This document shows, in pieces, positions 47,884-57,500 of a stretch of DNA of 64,000 nucleotides. The stretch's first letter is position 1, and each line of letters begins with the position of its first letter. Where the stretch lies: NCBI GenBank assembly GCA_903844645.1, contig CAIMUP010000104.1:1-64000 (forward strand), in the 5' to 3' direction. The translations under genes were made by a program, and so were the position numbers. The DNA comes from an uncultured Bacteroidota bacterium. GTDB taxonomy: Bacteria; Bacteroidota; Bacteroidia; AKYH767-A; JABDAW01. The notes beneath the pieces are model-generated. The model had not been told where the DNA came from. It was given only the letters and a program-made list of their open reading frames with translations, and did not search any database.

Positions 47884-50061
47884 TTATTTTTTCTTTGGAG
47901 CTGGCTTACCTTTAGGGTCAGGCTTTGGAGCATCCTTTTTAACAGGAGCTTTCTTAGGATCTTTTGGAGCTTCCTTTGGAGCTTCTTGAGGAGTTTCCTT
48001 TTGAGGAACCATACCGTTTTTGCCAACGAATGTCGTGCTGGTAATTCTCGCTTCCGTCCTTCTGTTCAACTGATGCGCAGCTTCTTTTTCATCTTCAGAA
48101 CCTAAAGTAGCAATGAAGGCATCGGTAATATGAGCACCTTTCTTGAAAGAAAAAGTTTTCTCTACACCCTTATTTTCACTGCCGATTTTACCACCTTTAC
48201 TGCCTGACACCACGGTAACGGTTTCATCCTTATCCAAGGTTCTTGGATTGGATTTTCCGGCACCCTTAGCCGTCAAACGAGCAGAATCAATTCCATGTTC
48301 TATTAAATAATTAACCACCGTTACAGCTCTTCTTTGAGAAAGTGCCTGATTGTAATCCCCAGAACCACGAGAGTCAGTATTTGAGATCAATTCGATAGCG
48401 ATATTTTGGTTCTCGCTTAATGTCTTCACCAAGGTATCTAAAGGAGCTTTGGATGCTTCTATAAGAGCAGCAGAATCGAAGAAATATAATACGTTTGGCA
48501 ATACAATAATAACAGGGATTGGTTTCAAATTGAAGTCATGAGTATAATCCTTTGAAATTTCTTGACCCATTGTTGATTCATCGCCTTTATCGCCAAAGAA
48601 TTTATTTTTGGAAGCCTTTAATTGATAGGTAACATTAATATGGAATTGGGAAGTATCGAACTTGTATGCACCGGATTTATCTGTAACAGCACTGATAGAA
48701 CTGCCGTCGCTACCCACCATTTCAATCTTTACATCAGGGAGAATATCTTTAGTTTCGGTATTTCTTGCCACACCTTTAAGAGTTAATAAAATCGGAGGCA
48801 AAGAGAAGGAGTAAATATCATCGCTACCCTTTCCGCCATCGCGGTTAGAACTGAAGTAGCCCATTTCTCTCGGACCATCCTCAAAAACGATAGCGAAGTC
48901 ATCAGCAGGAGAATTCATTGGGTATTTCAAGTTCTGAACATTTCCCCATGCACCATCGGCAAAAATAGTTTTGAAAATATCTAAACCTCCCATCCCAAGA
49001 TGTCCATAGGAGGAGAAATATAAAACACTATCCGAACGAACAAATGGATATTGATCATCGCGATCAGTATTTACGGCTGGTCCGAGGTTCTTTGGATCGC
49101 CCCACGATTTCTTGGCTTTATCATATTTAGAACACCAGATATCGAAACCACCTTGTCCTCCCGGCATATCAGAAGCGAAATATAATGTAGTTCCATCAGG
49201 AGATAAACTTGGGTGACCATAGCTTGAGCTATCATCAGTACAGAAAGGAAGTTGGGTAGGCTCATCCCATGATTGACCTCTTCTCTTAGTTACAAAAATT
49301 TTAGTTCTTACCTTTCCTTTTGAATTCAAGGAGCGTGAGAAGAACATTTCTGAATACTTTTTATCAAAGACAGAAGCGCCTTCATTAACAGGAGAGTTTA
49401 CAGGAGCAGGAAGCGGTTTCGCTACACTCCATTTTCCTTTTCTATCTAAGGATGTTTCGTAAAGATCGCTGTATTTACTTCCAGTACCTTCATCAACGCC
49501 ATTTCCAAATGACTCTTGACGATTAGAAGTAAATATAATAATCTTATAATCCTTCTTTGCATAAGATGCAGCGAAATCCGAGAACTTGGAGTTAATTCCA
49601 GCCATATTTGTAATGGAATAACGCGTTGGTTTCTGAATCCATTTAGCAGCCAATTCGCAGCTTTGAGCACCCAGTTCTCCACGGTTATCACTTGGAACCG
49701 CAGCCTTATATTTATTAAAGGTTACTGCTGCATCAGAATACTTAGCCGACATTTTTTGGGCTTGAGCTAAATACAAGATAGCAATTGGATCAGGATACTT
49801 AGCCTTAATAGCTTTATCAAACCATTGAATCTCGTTTTTGGTATCGTTAAATTCACGATAGCACAAAGCGATTTTAAACAGGATTTCTGTCTTGATAGCC
49901 TTATCCTTCTCTTTGGTGTAGGCTTTCTTGTAGAGGTCTTTCGCCTCAAAATAATTTTGCTTTTCATACTCAATGTCGGCTGATTTGGTTGCGCTTGATT
50001 GTGCCATTGCCGAGCCTGCGAGGAGGAGCACAATGAAGAAGTTGGTTAACTTTAATTTCAT
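47884..50061 (-). CDS. OmpA family protein with TPR, PD40 and carboxypeptidase-like domains (PorE-like)
   Basis: TPR-like N-terminus, PD40 repeats (GHPSLSPDGTTLYFASDMPGGQGGFDIW), C-terminal OmpA (ELISNTDSRGSGDYNQALSQRRAVTVVNYL), K/P-rich tail. Confidence 0.88.
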   Translation of the reverse strand: MKLKLTNFFIVLLLAGSAMAQSSATKSADIEYEKQNYFEAKDLYKKAYTKEKDKAIKTEILFKIALCYREFNDTKNEIQWFDKAIKAKYPDPIAILYLAQAQKMSAKYSDAAVTFNKYKAAVPSDNRGELGAQSCELAAKWIQKPTRYSITNMAGINSKFSDFAASYAKKDYKIIIFTSNRQESFGNGVDEGTGSKYSDLYETSLDRKGKWSVAKPLPAPVNSPVNEGASVFDKKYSEMFFSRSLNSKGKVRTKIFVTKRRGQSWDEPTQLPFCTDDSSSYGHPSLSPDGTTLYFASDMPGGQGGFDIWCSKYDKAKKSWGDPKNLGPAVNTDRDDQYPFVRSDSVLYFSSYGHLGMGGLDIFKTIFADGAWGNVQNLKYPMNSPADDFAIVFEDGPREMGYFSSNRDGGKGSDDIYSFSLPPILLTLKGVARNTETKDILPDVKIEMVGSDGSSISAVTDKSGAYKFDTSQFHINVTYQLKASKNKFFGDKGDESTMGQEISKDYTHDFNLKPIPVIIVLPNVLYFFDSAALIEASKAPLDTLVKTLSENQNIAIELISNTDSRGSGDYNQALSQRRAVTVVNYLIEHGIDSARLTAKGAGKSNPRTLDKDETVTVVSGSKGGKIGSENKGVEKTFSFKKGAHITDAFIATLGSEDEKEAAHQLNRRTEARITSTTFVGKNGMVPQKETPQEAPKEAPKDPKKAPVKKDAPKPDPKGKPAPKKK

Positions 50062-50233
50062 AGGATATATTTTTAAATAATTTTTAGTTTTACTTTTGTT
50101 AAAATTTTTGCAGTGGCAAAAAAACAAATAATTTGGGACAATACAAAATAATTCGCAAAATATTTTTGAACAAAAGAGATTTTAGAGAGCTGAATTGGAC
50201 CTTTTCAATGCGAATAAATTCATGAATAAATGG

Positions 50234-52426
50234 TTATTTTATGAACAATAATTCACGGTATTTTGGTAATGTCCATTGCTCATCATCAATCATTAGTTCC
50301 AGTTTATCTATATGATTACGAATAGTTTCAAAGTGAGGAACAACTTTTTCACAATAAGAAATCGCCTTTGGTTTTGCATGTTCAATTTGGTTAGCATTTT
50401 TTCTTGCTTCAATCATTTTATCTACCGAAATTTTTATTTCAGAAATGTGCAAAGAAATTTCTTTCAACATCCCAATTTGGGTCGCAAAAGTTGATTTTTC
50501 CATCCCCACATTCTTCATTCCTTCCACATTTTGGAGTAAAATATTCTGATATTTGATGGCTGTAGGGATGATATGATTGATGGCTAAGTCACCCAACATC
50601 CTCGATTCTATCTGGATTTTCTTCATATAAGTCTCCAATAATATTTCATGCCTTGCATCCAATTCTCGCTCCGTAAATACCTTGTTATTTTCAAACAATT
50701 CCTTCGATGATTTCGATACATAAGCATCCAATGCAAGTGGAGTTGTCTTAATATTCGACAATCCACGTTTGGCAGCTTCTTTCACCCATTCATCGCCATA
50801 GCCATTGCCTTCAAATCTTATCTTTTTTGATGCAACAATATAGGAACGAAGCACTCTCAATATCGCCTCATCTTTCTTTACATCTTTTGCAATTAAAGCA
50901 TCAACTTCGGTACTAAATTTTCTCAATTGGTCTGCAACAATAGTATTCAAAACAACCATTGATGAAGAACAATTGGCTGATGAACCCACTGCACGAAACT
51001 CAAATTTATTCCCTGTAAATGCGAATGGAGAAGTACGGTTTCTATCCGTATTATCTAATAATATCTCCGGTATCTTCCCGATGTTTAGTTTCAAATCAGT
51101 CTTCTGTTCTGTGGTCATCTTTCCTTTCAATACTTTCTCTTCGATTTCATTTAATATATGTGTCATTTGAGAACCTAAGAAAATAGACATAATCGCTGGT
51201 GGTGCTTCATTCGCTCCAAGCCGATGATCATTCCCTGCCGATGCGATACTCGCTCTTAATAAATCAGCGTGTTCATGCACTGCCATGATGGTATTAACAA
51301 AGAAAGTAAGGAACTGCAAATTCGTCTTCGGAGTCTTCCCTGGTGATAGCAGATTCTTCCCTGTATTCGTGCAAAGTGACCAATTATTATGCTTGCCTGA
51401 ACCATTAATTCCTGCATAAGGTTTCTCATGCAAAAGCACTTTAAAATTATGTCTTCTCGCAACTCGATCCATCACATCCATCAGCAATTGATTGTGGTCA
51501 ACGGCAAGATTAATTTCTTCAAAGACTGGTGCACATTCAAACTGACTTGGTGCTACTTCATTATGCCGTGTTTTCAAGGGAATCCCTAACTTAAATGCTT
51601 CTATTTCAAAGTCAACCATGTAGGCATAAACCCGTTCTGGAATACTACCAAAATAATGATCTTCCAACTGTTGTCCTTTCGCTGGTTCATGCCCAAATAA
51701 TGTTCTTCCACACATCATTAAATCGGGGCGGGCACCGAATAATCCTGAATCAACTAAGAAATATTCCTGTTCAATTCCAAGTGTTGCATTTACCTTAGTT
51801 ACATTCTTATCAAAGTATTGACAAACGGGCACTGCAGCCTCATTCAGCGCATGTAAGGCTTTTAATAATGGTGCTTTATAATCCAATGTTTCGCCGGTAT
51901 AGGAAACAAAAATTGTAGGAATACACAACGTCTTTCCCGATGCGCTTTCCATGATGAATGCCGGAGAAGAAGGATCCCAAGCGGTATATCCGCGGGCTTC
52001 AAAAGTATTACGAATTCCTCCGCTCGGAAAGCTCGATGCATCGGGTTCTTGCTGCACCAATGCCCCTCCAGAGAAACTCTCAATCGCCTTTCCTGAATCC
52101 GTTAATTCAAAGAAAGAATCATGCTTTTCGGCAGTGCTTCCGGTGAGCGGCTGAAACCAATGCGTGTAGTGCGTAGCTCCTTTGCTGGTCGCCCAATTGC
52201 GCATCGAGGAGGCAACTTGTTCGGCGACTTTACGGTCAATTTGTTGTCCGCTTTCGATAGCAGCAATGACGCTGCTATAAGGTTCTTTAGATAAGAATTT
52301 CTGCATCGTGTCTTTATCAAAAACATTCGAGCCGAAGTAGTCGGAGATGTTGTCTCCCGGAGGTACAACTTTTATCGAAGGGCGATTCATCAGGGATTCG
52401 AGGACTTTAAATCTTAAATTACTCAT
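50234..52426 (-). CDS. glnN: Type III glutamine synthetase
   Basis: 730 aa; THWFQPLTGSTAEKHDSF, NRTSPFAFTGNKFEFRAVGSSANCS. Confidence 0.95.
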   Translation of the reverse strand: MSNLRFKVLESLMNRPSIKVVPPGDNISDYFGSNVFDKDTMQKFLSKEPYSSVIAAIESGQQIDRKVAEQVASSMRNWATSKGATHYTHWFQPLTGSTAEKHDSFFELTDSGKAIESFSGGALVQQEPDASSFPSGGIRNTFEARGYTAWDPSSPAFIMESASGKTLCIPTIFVSYTGETLDYKAPLLKALHALNEAAVPVCQYFDKNVTKVNATLGIEQEYFLVDSGLFGARPDLMMCGRTLFGHEPAKGQQLEDHYFGSIPERVYAYMVDFEIEAFKLGIPLKTRHNEVAPSQFECAPVFEEINLAVDHNQLLMDVMDRVARRHNFKVLLHEKPYAGINGSGKHNNWSLCTNTGKNLLSPGKTPKTNLQFLTFFVNTIMAVHEHADLLRASIASAGNDHRLGANEAPPAIMSIFLGSQMTHILNEIEEKVLKGKMTTEQKTDLKLNIGKIPEILLDNTDRNRTSPFAFTGNKFEFRAVGSSANCSSSMVVLNTIVADQLRKFSTEVDALIAKDVKKDEAILRVLRSYIVASKKIRFEGNGYGDEWVKEAAKRGLSNIKTTPLALDAYVSKSSKELFENNKVFTERELDARHEILLETYMKKIQIESRMLGDLAINHIIPTAIKYQNILLQNVEGMKNVGMEKSTFATQIGMLKEISLHISEIKISVDKMIEARKNANQIEHAKPKAISYCEKVVPHFETIRNHIDKLELMIDDEQWTLPKYRELLFIK

Positions 52427-52841
52427 GGTTATTTTTATAGATTATTAATTATTTTTATCGGCGGCAAAACTACAACATTTTTTGGACATGATCTCCAAAA
52501 AAGAACAAAAAGTTATCAACACCCCCCTATTTTTTATTAACAATGGAAGAAAAAAGTTGGTTTTATAAGGAGTAGGGGTAATTTTTTAGGGGGTAGTGAT
52601 AAATTATCCTTGTATTTCCAAATTCCGAGTGCCGAAATCATAAAATTCCGGCTCCCGAAAATTTTCTTCTCCCTGTATACAAATTTCCCTTCATCAAAAT
52701 TGAGTTTTTTGCGTGCCTATACAGTTAGGTGTCGATGCGAAATTTTTCTTCCTTTTCCGGACACTATTATTCTCCGAAAACAGACTTCTTTTTGGCTCTT
52801 ATGTAATCAAATTATGCCTCAATAAAATACATTATGGTCTT

Positions 52842-53030
52842 CATAATGTATTCTATAACGACTATAATGTATTTTATAACGACCATAATGTATTCCATAG
52901 CGACCATAATGTATTATATACAAACAATAATGTATTATATAGCGACTATAATGTATTTTTGGATGACTATAATGTATTTTATCGCAACCATAATGTATTA
53001 TATCGCGACCATAATGTATTTTATGATTCC
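52842..53030. repeat. Minisatellite K, 21-bp unit (CATAATGTATTTTATAACGAC), 9 units
   Basis: Exact 21-bp spacing 52842-53010. Confidence 0.97.
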
Positions 53031-53182
53031 TCCAAAAATGTCCTTTCTCGTTATAAAATGGAATTAATGGGAGGAAAATTGCTGATTGATGAAAAAATGT
53101 GTATCTTTGCCGAGACGGAAAAACTCGGCTGCCGATGGAAAGAAAAACTACCTGAAAATATTCATAAAAAAAGTATAAAAAA

Positions 53183-53854
53183 ATGGCTGAAGAACAAGGA
53201 AAAATACCCCGCCCATTAGGCGAAAGAAACGTGTATTATCGAGAAGTAATTCCCTATATTCACACGCATATTTTACGCTTGACGCCGATAGATGCCGCCG
53301 ATTCCACTTGGCTTGACGACGAATTATTGACCTGGATTGAGGCGTACGATGATGCCGCGAATAAAGCCTCTACCAATAAAAATAAAGTGAGCGAAAGAGA
53401 GGCTGTGGATGATAAGATTTTTGAGCGATTGCATAAGATTCTCGAAGACCTAAAGCCATGGGCAGGCTTAACCGCGACCGATCGGAATACCTTCCGATTA
53501 CATAAGCGGGTGGCACATAATTCACGGCGCGTAGTGCCTACTCGTGCGCCAAGTTCAACGATTATTAATCAACAACATTTAACTGCTCTCGGCATCGCGA
53601 TTGACCCTCTGCATCCTAACGCGAAGAAACTTCCGAAGGGCGTTTTCTTAGTTTTTTGGACGGGTTATTTAGTGACCAAACCGAATGTTGAAAATCCGGC
53701 ACCGGTTCATTTAGGCTGGTCGGCTTCGATTCATTGCGACCTCGAATTTCCTGCTGCCTGGCTGAAAAAAGATTGCATGGTGGAGTCGCATTATGTTGAT
53801 AAACACAAAAAGAAAAGCCTCGTAAGCCCCGCCATTCCTGTCACCGTGATATAA
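53183..53854 (+). CDS. Hypothetical protein, 223 aa
   Basis: Good ORF with upstream TATCTTTGCCGAG promoter-like motif; no recognised domain. Confidence 0.7.
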   Translation: MAEEQGKIPRPLGERNVYYREVIPYIHTHILRLTPIDAADSTWLDDELLTWIEAYDDAANKASTNKNKVSEREAVDDKIFERLHKILEDLKPWAGLTATDRNTFRLHKRVAHNSRRVVPTRAPSSTIINQQHLTALGIAIDPLHPNAKKLPKGVFLVFWTGYLVTKPNVENPAPVHLGWSASIHCDLEFPAAWLKKDCMVESHYVDKHKKKSLVSPAIPVTVI

Positions 53855-54019
53855 ATCGGTAAAGGAATATTCTGAAAACGATTTGCTGAAAGAAGTAAAA
53901 GTTTTTCATTTTTAATGAAAATAATTTTAGTTTTGCGCAGCATAATTTCCTTCAAAAGGAATGAAAAAAGAGATCGAAAAACAAGAATATAAAACAAGAA
54001 TAATTAAAAAACAAGATCC

Positions 54020-55057
54020 ATGAATACCTTTAAAATTTTAAGCATAGATGGCGGCGGCTTACGCGGAATAGTGCCTCTCACCATCTTGAAAAAAGTAGAA
54101 GAACTTACCGGAAAACCGATCTGGGAATCCTTCGACCTGATAGCCGGAACATCTACTGGTGGGCTGATTACATGTGCCTTGACGATGCCCATAAATTCAA
54201 ACGATCGCAGCATGGGTGCGAAGTATTCGTTAGATGAAATAATGAATGTTTATTTAACAAAAGGACAGATCATTTTTCCTCCTCGCCACACCGAATTAGG
54301 TGAGTTGATTTCCGCCATAGATGCTACGCTCCACCCTAAATATGACGGCACAGGAATCGAAGAAGTGTTCAGCGATTTTCTCGGTGAATCGCGCATGAAT
54401 GACAGTCTCACCAACATCATGGTATGTGCTTACGACCTTGCGAATAATATACCTCTGTTTTTTAAATCCATGTCCTCGAAAACCAATCCCGAACAGAATA
54501 TAAAGGTCTATGATATTTGCAGAGCGACCTCTGCCGGACCCACGTTTTTACCTGCTTACGAAATGGTTTACCCTAACGGAAATGAACTACCGAATCGCTT
54601 GTGTATTGATGGCGGTGTGTATATCAACAATCCCTCTATGGGGGCACTTGCAGAGTTTTCCAAGAACCATTCTTTCTATGGTTTCGGCAGCGATGATGAA
54701 GACATAAAGTACGAAGAAGTTTTTGTGTTAAGCATCGGAACTGGTACGTATTCAGGACCTATCACCTCCGAACAAGCGATGAATAAAGGAGAGTTGTTTT
54801 GGGCAACCCGCATCAGCGATATGATGATGCGAGGAGCGAATAAAGCCACCGATTATGAGATGAATGAAATGATGATCGAAGGGAATTATCTTCGTCTGTC
54901 TATCAATATTGAGGATGAAGAATTCTCTGCCATGGATCGTGCCGATAATGCCGCTGCACAGTATTTAATCACTCAAACAAAAGAGCAAGTTTTGAATGAT
55001 GCCGTGAAGATGCAAAAGTTGCAAGCCCTCCTGATTAAGGCAGGGATTAATGCCTAA
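54020..55057 (+). CDS. Patatin-like phospholipase
   Basis: SIDGGGLRGIVPL, AGTSTGGLI, CIDGGVYINNPS. Confidence 0.93.
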   Translation: MNTFKILSIDGGGLRGIVPLTILKKVEELTGKPIWESFDLIAGTSTGGLITCALTMPINSNDRSMGAKYSLDEIMNVYLTKGQIIFPPRHTELGELISAIDATLHPKYDGTGIEEVFSDFLGESRMNDSLTNIMVCAYDLANNIPLFFKSMSSKTNPEQNIKVYDICRATSAGPTFLPAYEMVYPNGNELPNRLCIDGGVYINNPSMGALAEFSKNHSFYGFGSDDEDIKYEEVFVLSIGTGTYSGPITSEQAMNKGELFWATRISDMMMRGANKATDYEMNEMMIEGNYLRLSINIEDEEFSAMDRADNAAAQYLITQTKEQVLNDAVKMQKLQALLIKAGINA

Positions 55058-55059
55058 AT

Positions 55060-56964
55060 TTAATCTTCAACAACCGCCCCCTCATTATAAATCCCCTTCC
55101 GATATTTCAAAGAAGGAGAAGCAATAAACTTCCCTAATCCCAATTCATTCCAAATAGCATCAATCCTATTGATAGTAGCTTCATCAGAAGTCAATATATT
55201 AGGCCAATCCCGATCGAAGTCATCAAACTCTTTAGTCTTCCGAGTCCCATCAAACCCAATATGTGCAGCTTCATCCTTAGAAGAACTCCCAACAATAAAA
55301 TGATCTCTCAAAGGGTCTACATTATTACTGAAACGCCACACAGCATCAGCAATATCATCAATAGCAATCGAATCATCAAGATAAATTACCATCTTGATAT
55401 TTTTGAATGGTTCAGTCTTAAATAATGCCTCATTCAATTCCTTAATATGATTCTTCCTTGCCTTCTTCACAGCAATAAAAACCATCGAAATATCATCAAC
55501 CAAAAGACTTGAATTAATAGCTTTTATTTCAGGGAAATAATTTTGAATAGAAGAGAAATTCAAGTCCTTATGTTTTATTGTTGAATCATTCATCCCATAT
55601 ACCTCTTCAGGTAATTTCTTAGTTGCATCTATCCCCATCTTCCCACCAAATGCCATCTTTGAGCAACTATGATCCAATACATCCATTGGTCCTTTAGTAA
55701 AAATAAAATCAGTCGCAGGGTTCACATTCTCCGAAATATATTTCGCCACAGCCTGCATATCATGGATGTCCACATCCCCATCCACCACGATCATCATCTT
55801 GGTAAACATCATCTGTCCCGCGCCCCACAAGGAATTCATCACCTTGATAGCCTGCCCGGGATATTCTTTATTAATCTTCACGATCACCAAATTATGAAAC
55901 ACTCCTTCCACAGGCATCACCATATCAGTAATCTCCGGCAACATAGTCATCTTGATAGGCATCAAAAATATCCGCTCGGTAGCCTTCCCGATCCAAGCAT
56001 CTTCCTGCGGTGGAATCCCAACAATAGTCGCCGGATATACAGCATTCCTGCGATGGGTAATGGCGGTAATGTGGAACTTCGGATAATAATCCGCCAAAGA
56101 ATAATACCCCGTATGATCCCCAAAAGGACCCTCCAAAATATACTCCTCTTCAGGGTCAATATACCCTTCGATAATAATATCAGCATCCGCCGGAACCTGT
56201 GCATCCTGTGTAATACATTGCACCAATTCCACCTTCTTTTTCCGAAGAAAACCAGCCAGCATATATTCATCAACACCATCCGGCAAAGGCGCAGTAGCAC
56301 TGTAAGTATAAGCAGGGTCGCCGCCCAAAGCCACCACCACAGGCATCCGCTGCCCCAGCTTTTTATATTCATTAAAATGCCTTGCCGAAACCTTATGCCG
56401 ATGCCAGTGCATAGCCGTCAAAGTAGGACCAAAAACCTGCATCCGATACAAGCCCACATTCCGAATTCCCGTCAATGGGTCTTTGGTGTGAATGATAGGC
56501 AGCGTAAGGAAAGGACCGCCATCCTGAGGCCAGCATTTCAGCACCGGCAACTTGGTAATATCAGGATTCGCCATCACCACTTCCTGGCACTCGCCGCGAC
56601 CCGAAATCACCTTCGGCATCCACGAAGCGATCTCGCCCAATTGAGGCAGCATCTTCAGCTTATCCATAAAATTATTTTTCGGCGAAGTAATATTCCTCAT
56701 CAAAGCCTCAATATCCTTCGCAATATCATCCAGCCGCTCCACGCCAAGAGCCATCGCCATGCGCCGTTCCGTACCCATCGAATTAATCAAAAGCGGAAAC
56801 CCCGTCCCCGTATTCTCAAACAACAAAGCCGGACCATAAGCCTTAGAAACACGGTCAGTAATCTCCGTAATTTCCAAATGAGGATTCACAAAACACTTGA
56901 TCCTCACCAACTCGCCCGCCTCCTCAAGCGTCCGAATAAAATGCTGCAAATTTTTATAAGCCAT
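55060..56964 (-). CDS. UbiD family decarboxylase (menaquinone biosynthesis type)
   Basis: LQHFIRTLEEAGELVRI, MHWHRHKVSARHF, EGPFGDHTGYYSLADYYP. Confidence 0.92.
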   Translation of the reverse strand: MAYKNLQHFIRTLEEAGELVRIKCFVNPHLEITEITDRVSKAYGPALLFENTGTGFPLLINSMGTERRMAMALGVERLDDIAKDIEALMRNITSPKNNFMDKLKMLPQLGEIASWMPKVISGRGECQEVVMANPDITKLPVLKCWPQDGGPFLTLPIIHTKDPLTGIRNVGLYRMQVFGPTLTAMHWHRHKVSARHFNEYKKLGQRMPVVVALGGDPAYTYSATAPLPDGVDEYMLAGFLRKKKVELVQCITQDAQVPADADIIIEGYIDPEEEYILEGPFGDHTGYYSLADYYPKFHITAITHRRNAVYPATIVGIPPQEDAWIGKATERIFLMPIKMTMLPEITDMVMPVEGVFHNLVIVKINKEYPGQAIKVMNSLWGAGQMMFTKMMIVVDGDVDIHDMQAVAKYISENVNPATDFIFTKGPMDVLDHSCSKMAFGGKMGIDATKKLPEEVYGMNDSTIKHKDLNFSSIQNYFPEIKAINSSLLVDDISMVFIAVKKARKNHIKELNEALFKTEPFKNIKMVIYLDDSIAIDDIADAVWRFSNNVDPLRDHFIVGSSSKDEAAHIGFDGTRKTKEFDDFDRDWPNILTSDEATINRIDAIWNELGLGKFIASPSLKYRKGIYNEGAVVED

Positions 56965-57002
56965 GCCGCAAAATTAAGAATTATCACGATACCAATTTTA
57001 AT

Positions 57003-57058
57003 CATCATCATCGTTGTGTTGCAGCAGCCCGAAAAAGGCTGCTATCACACAACGATGA
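57003..57058. repeat. Nested-hairpin element, copy 2
   Basis: CATCGTTGTGT-[TG..AGCAGCC..GGCTGCT..TC]-ACACAACGATG. Confidence 0.8.
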
Positions 57059-57126
57059 AAGAAAAACATATACAACACAAGTCCCGTTAGGGACGAAATC
57101 ATAATAGAAAACCCATTCACTAAACA

Positions 57127-57275
57127 CCTCCCAAACCCTGTAGGGGTGGCATATTGGTAGCAAATTAAATAAAACACAACACCTCCCAAACCCCGTAGGG
57201 GTGGCATATTGGTAGCAAATTAAATAAAACACAACACCTCCCAAACCCCATAGGGGTGGCATATTGGTAGCAAAT
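57127..57275. repeat. REP-like 55-bp tandem repeat, 3 copies (CCTCCCAAACCCCGTAGGGGTGGCATATTGGTAGCAAATTAAATAAAACACAACA)
   Basis: Starts 57127, 57182, 57237; each has an ACCCnnnAGGGGT palindrome. Confidence 0.95.
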
Positions 57276-57299
57276 GAATCTATGAAATCTCGCCCATGA

Positions 57300-57368
57300 C
57301 CCCAGCGGGGTCAAATATTAATAGCAATAAATATCAACAACAATCCCCCGACCCCAGCGGGGTCGAAT
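57300..57368. repeat. Two GACCCCAGCGGGGTC palindromic REP-like units
   Basis: ACCCCAGCGGGGT palindromes; the first is followed by AAATATTAATAGCAA, similar to the ATATTGGTAGCAA tail of the 55-bp units. Confidence 0.85.
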
Positions 57369-57393
57369 GTACTATGTTTCTTCTATCTAATAA

Positions 57394-57447
57394 TCATCAT
57401 CCTTTTGTTGCAGCTCCTAAAATGTCGCTATCACAAAAGGATGATGA
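57394..57447. repeat. Nested-hairpin element, copy 3
   Basis: TCATCATCCTTTTGT-[TG..AGC..GCT..TC]-ACAAAAGGATGATGA, 15-bp perfect outer arms. Confidence 0.8.
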
Positions 57448-57500
57448 AAAAATAATTGATACGATTGCTTTACTATCCGCAATCCTGGCGGGTATTATAG

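Noticed and set aside
54020-55057. Patatin as a CBASS CapV effector
   Set aside because: No CD-NTase or Cap accessory gene adjacent; the 223-aa neighbour shows no nucleotidyltransferase motif.
55669-57090. 473-aa plus-strand ORF antisense to the UbiD-family gene
   Set aside because: Shadow ORF, H/R/I-rich, overlaps a clear UbiD-family gene.
56998-57262. Short ORFs reading MPPLRGLGGVVFYLICYQYATPTGFGR
   Set aside because: Spurious translations of the 55-bp REP-like repeat.
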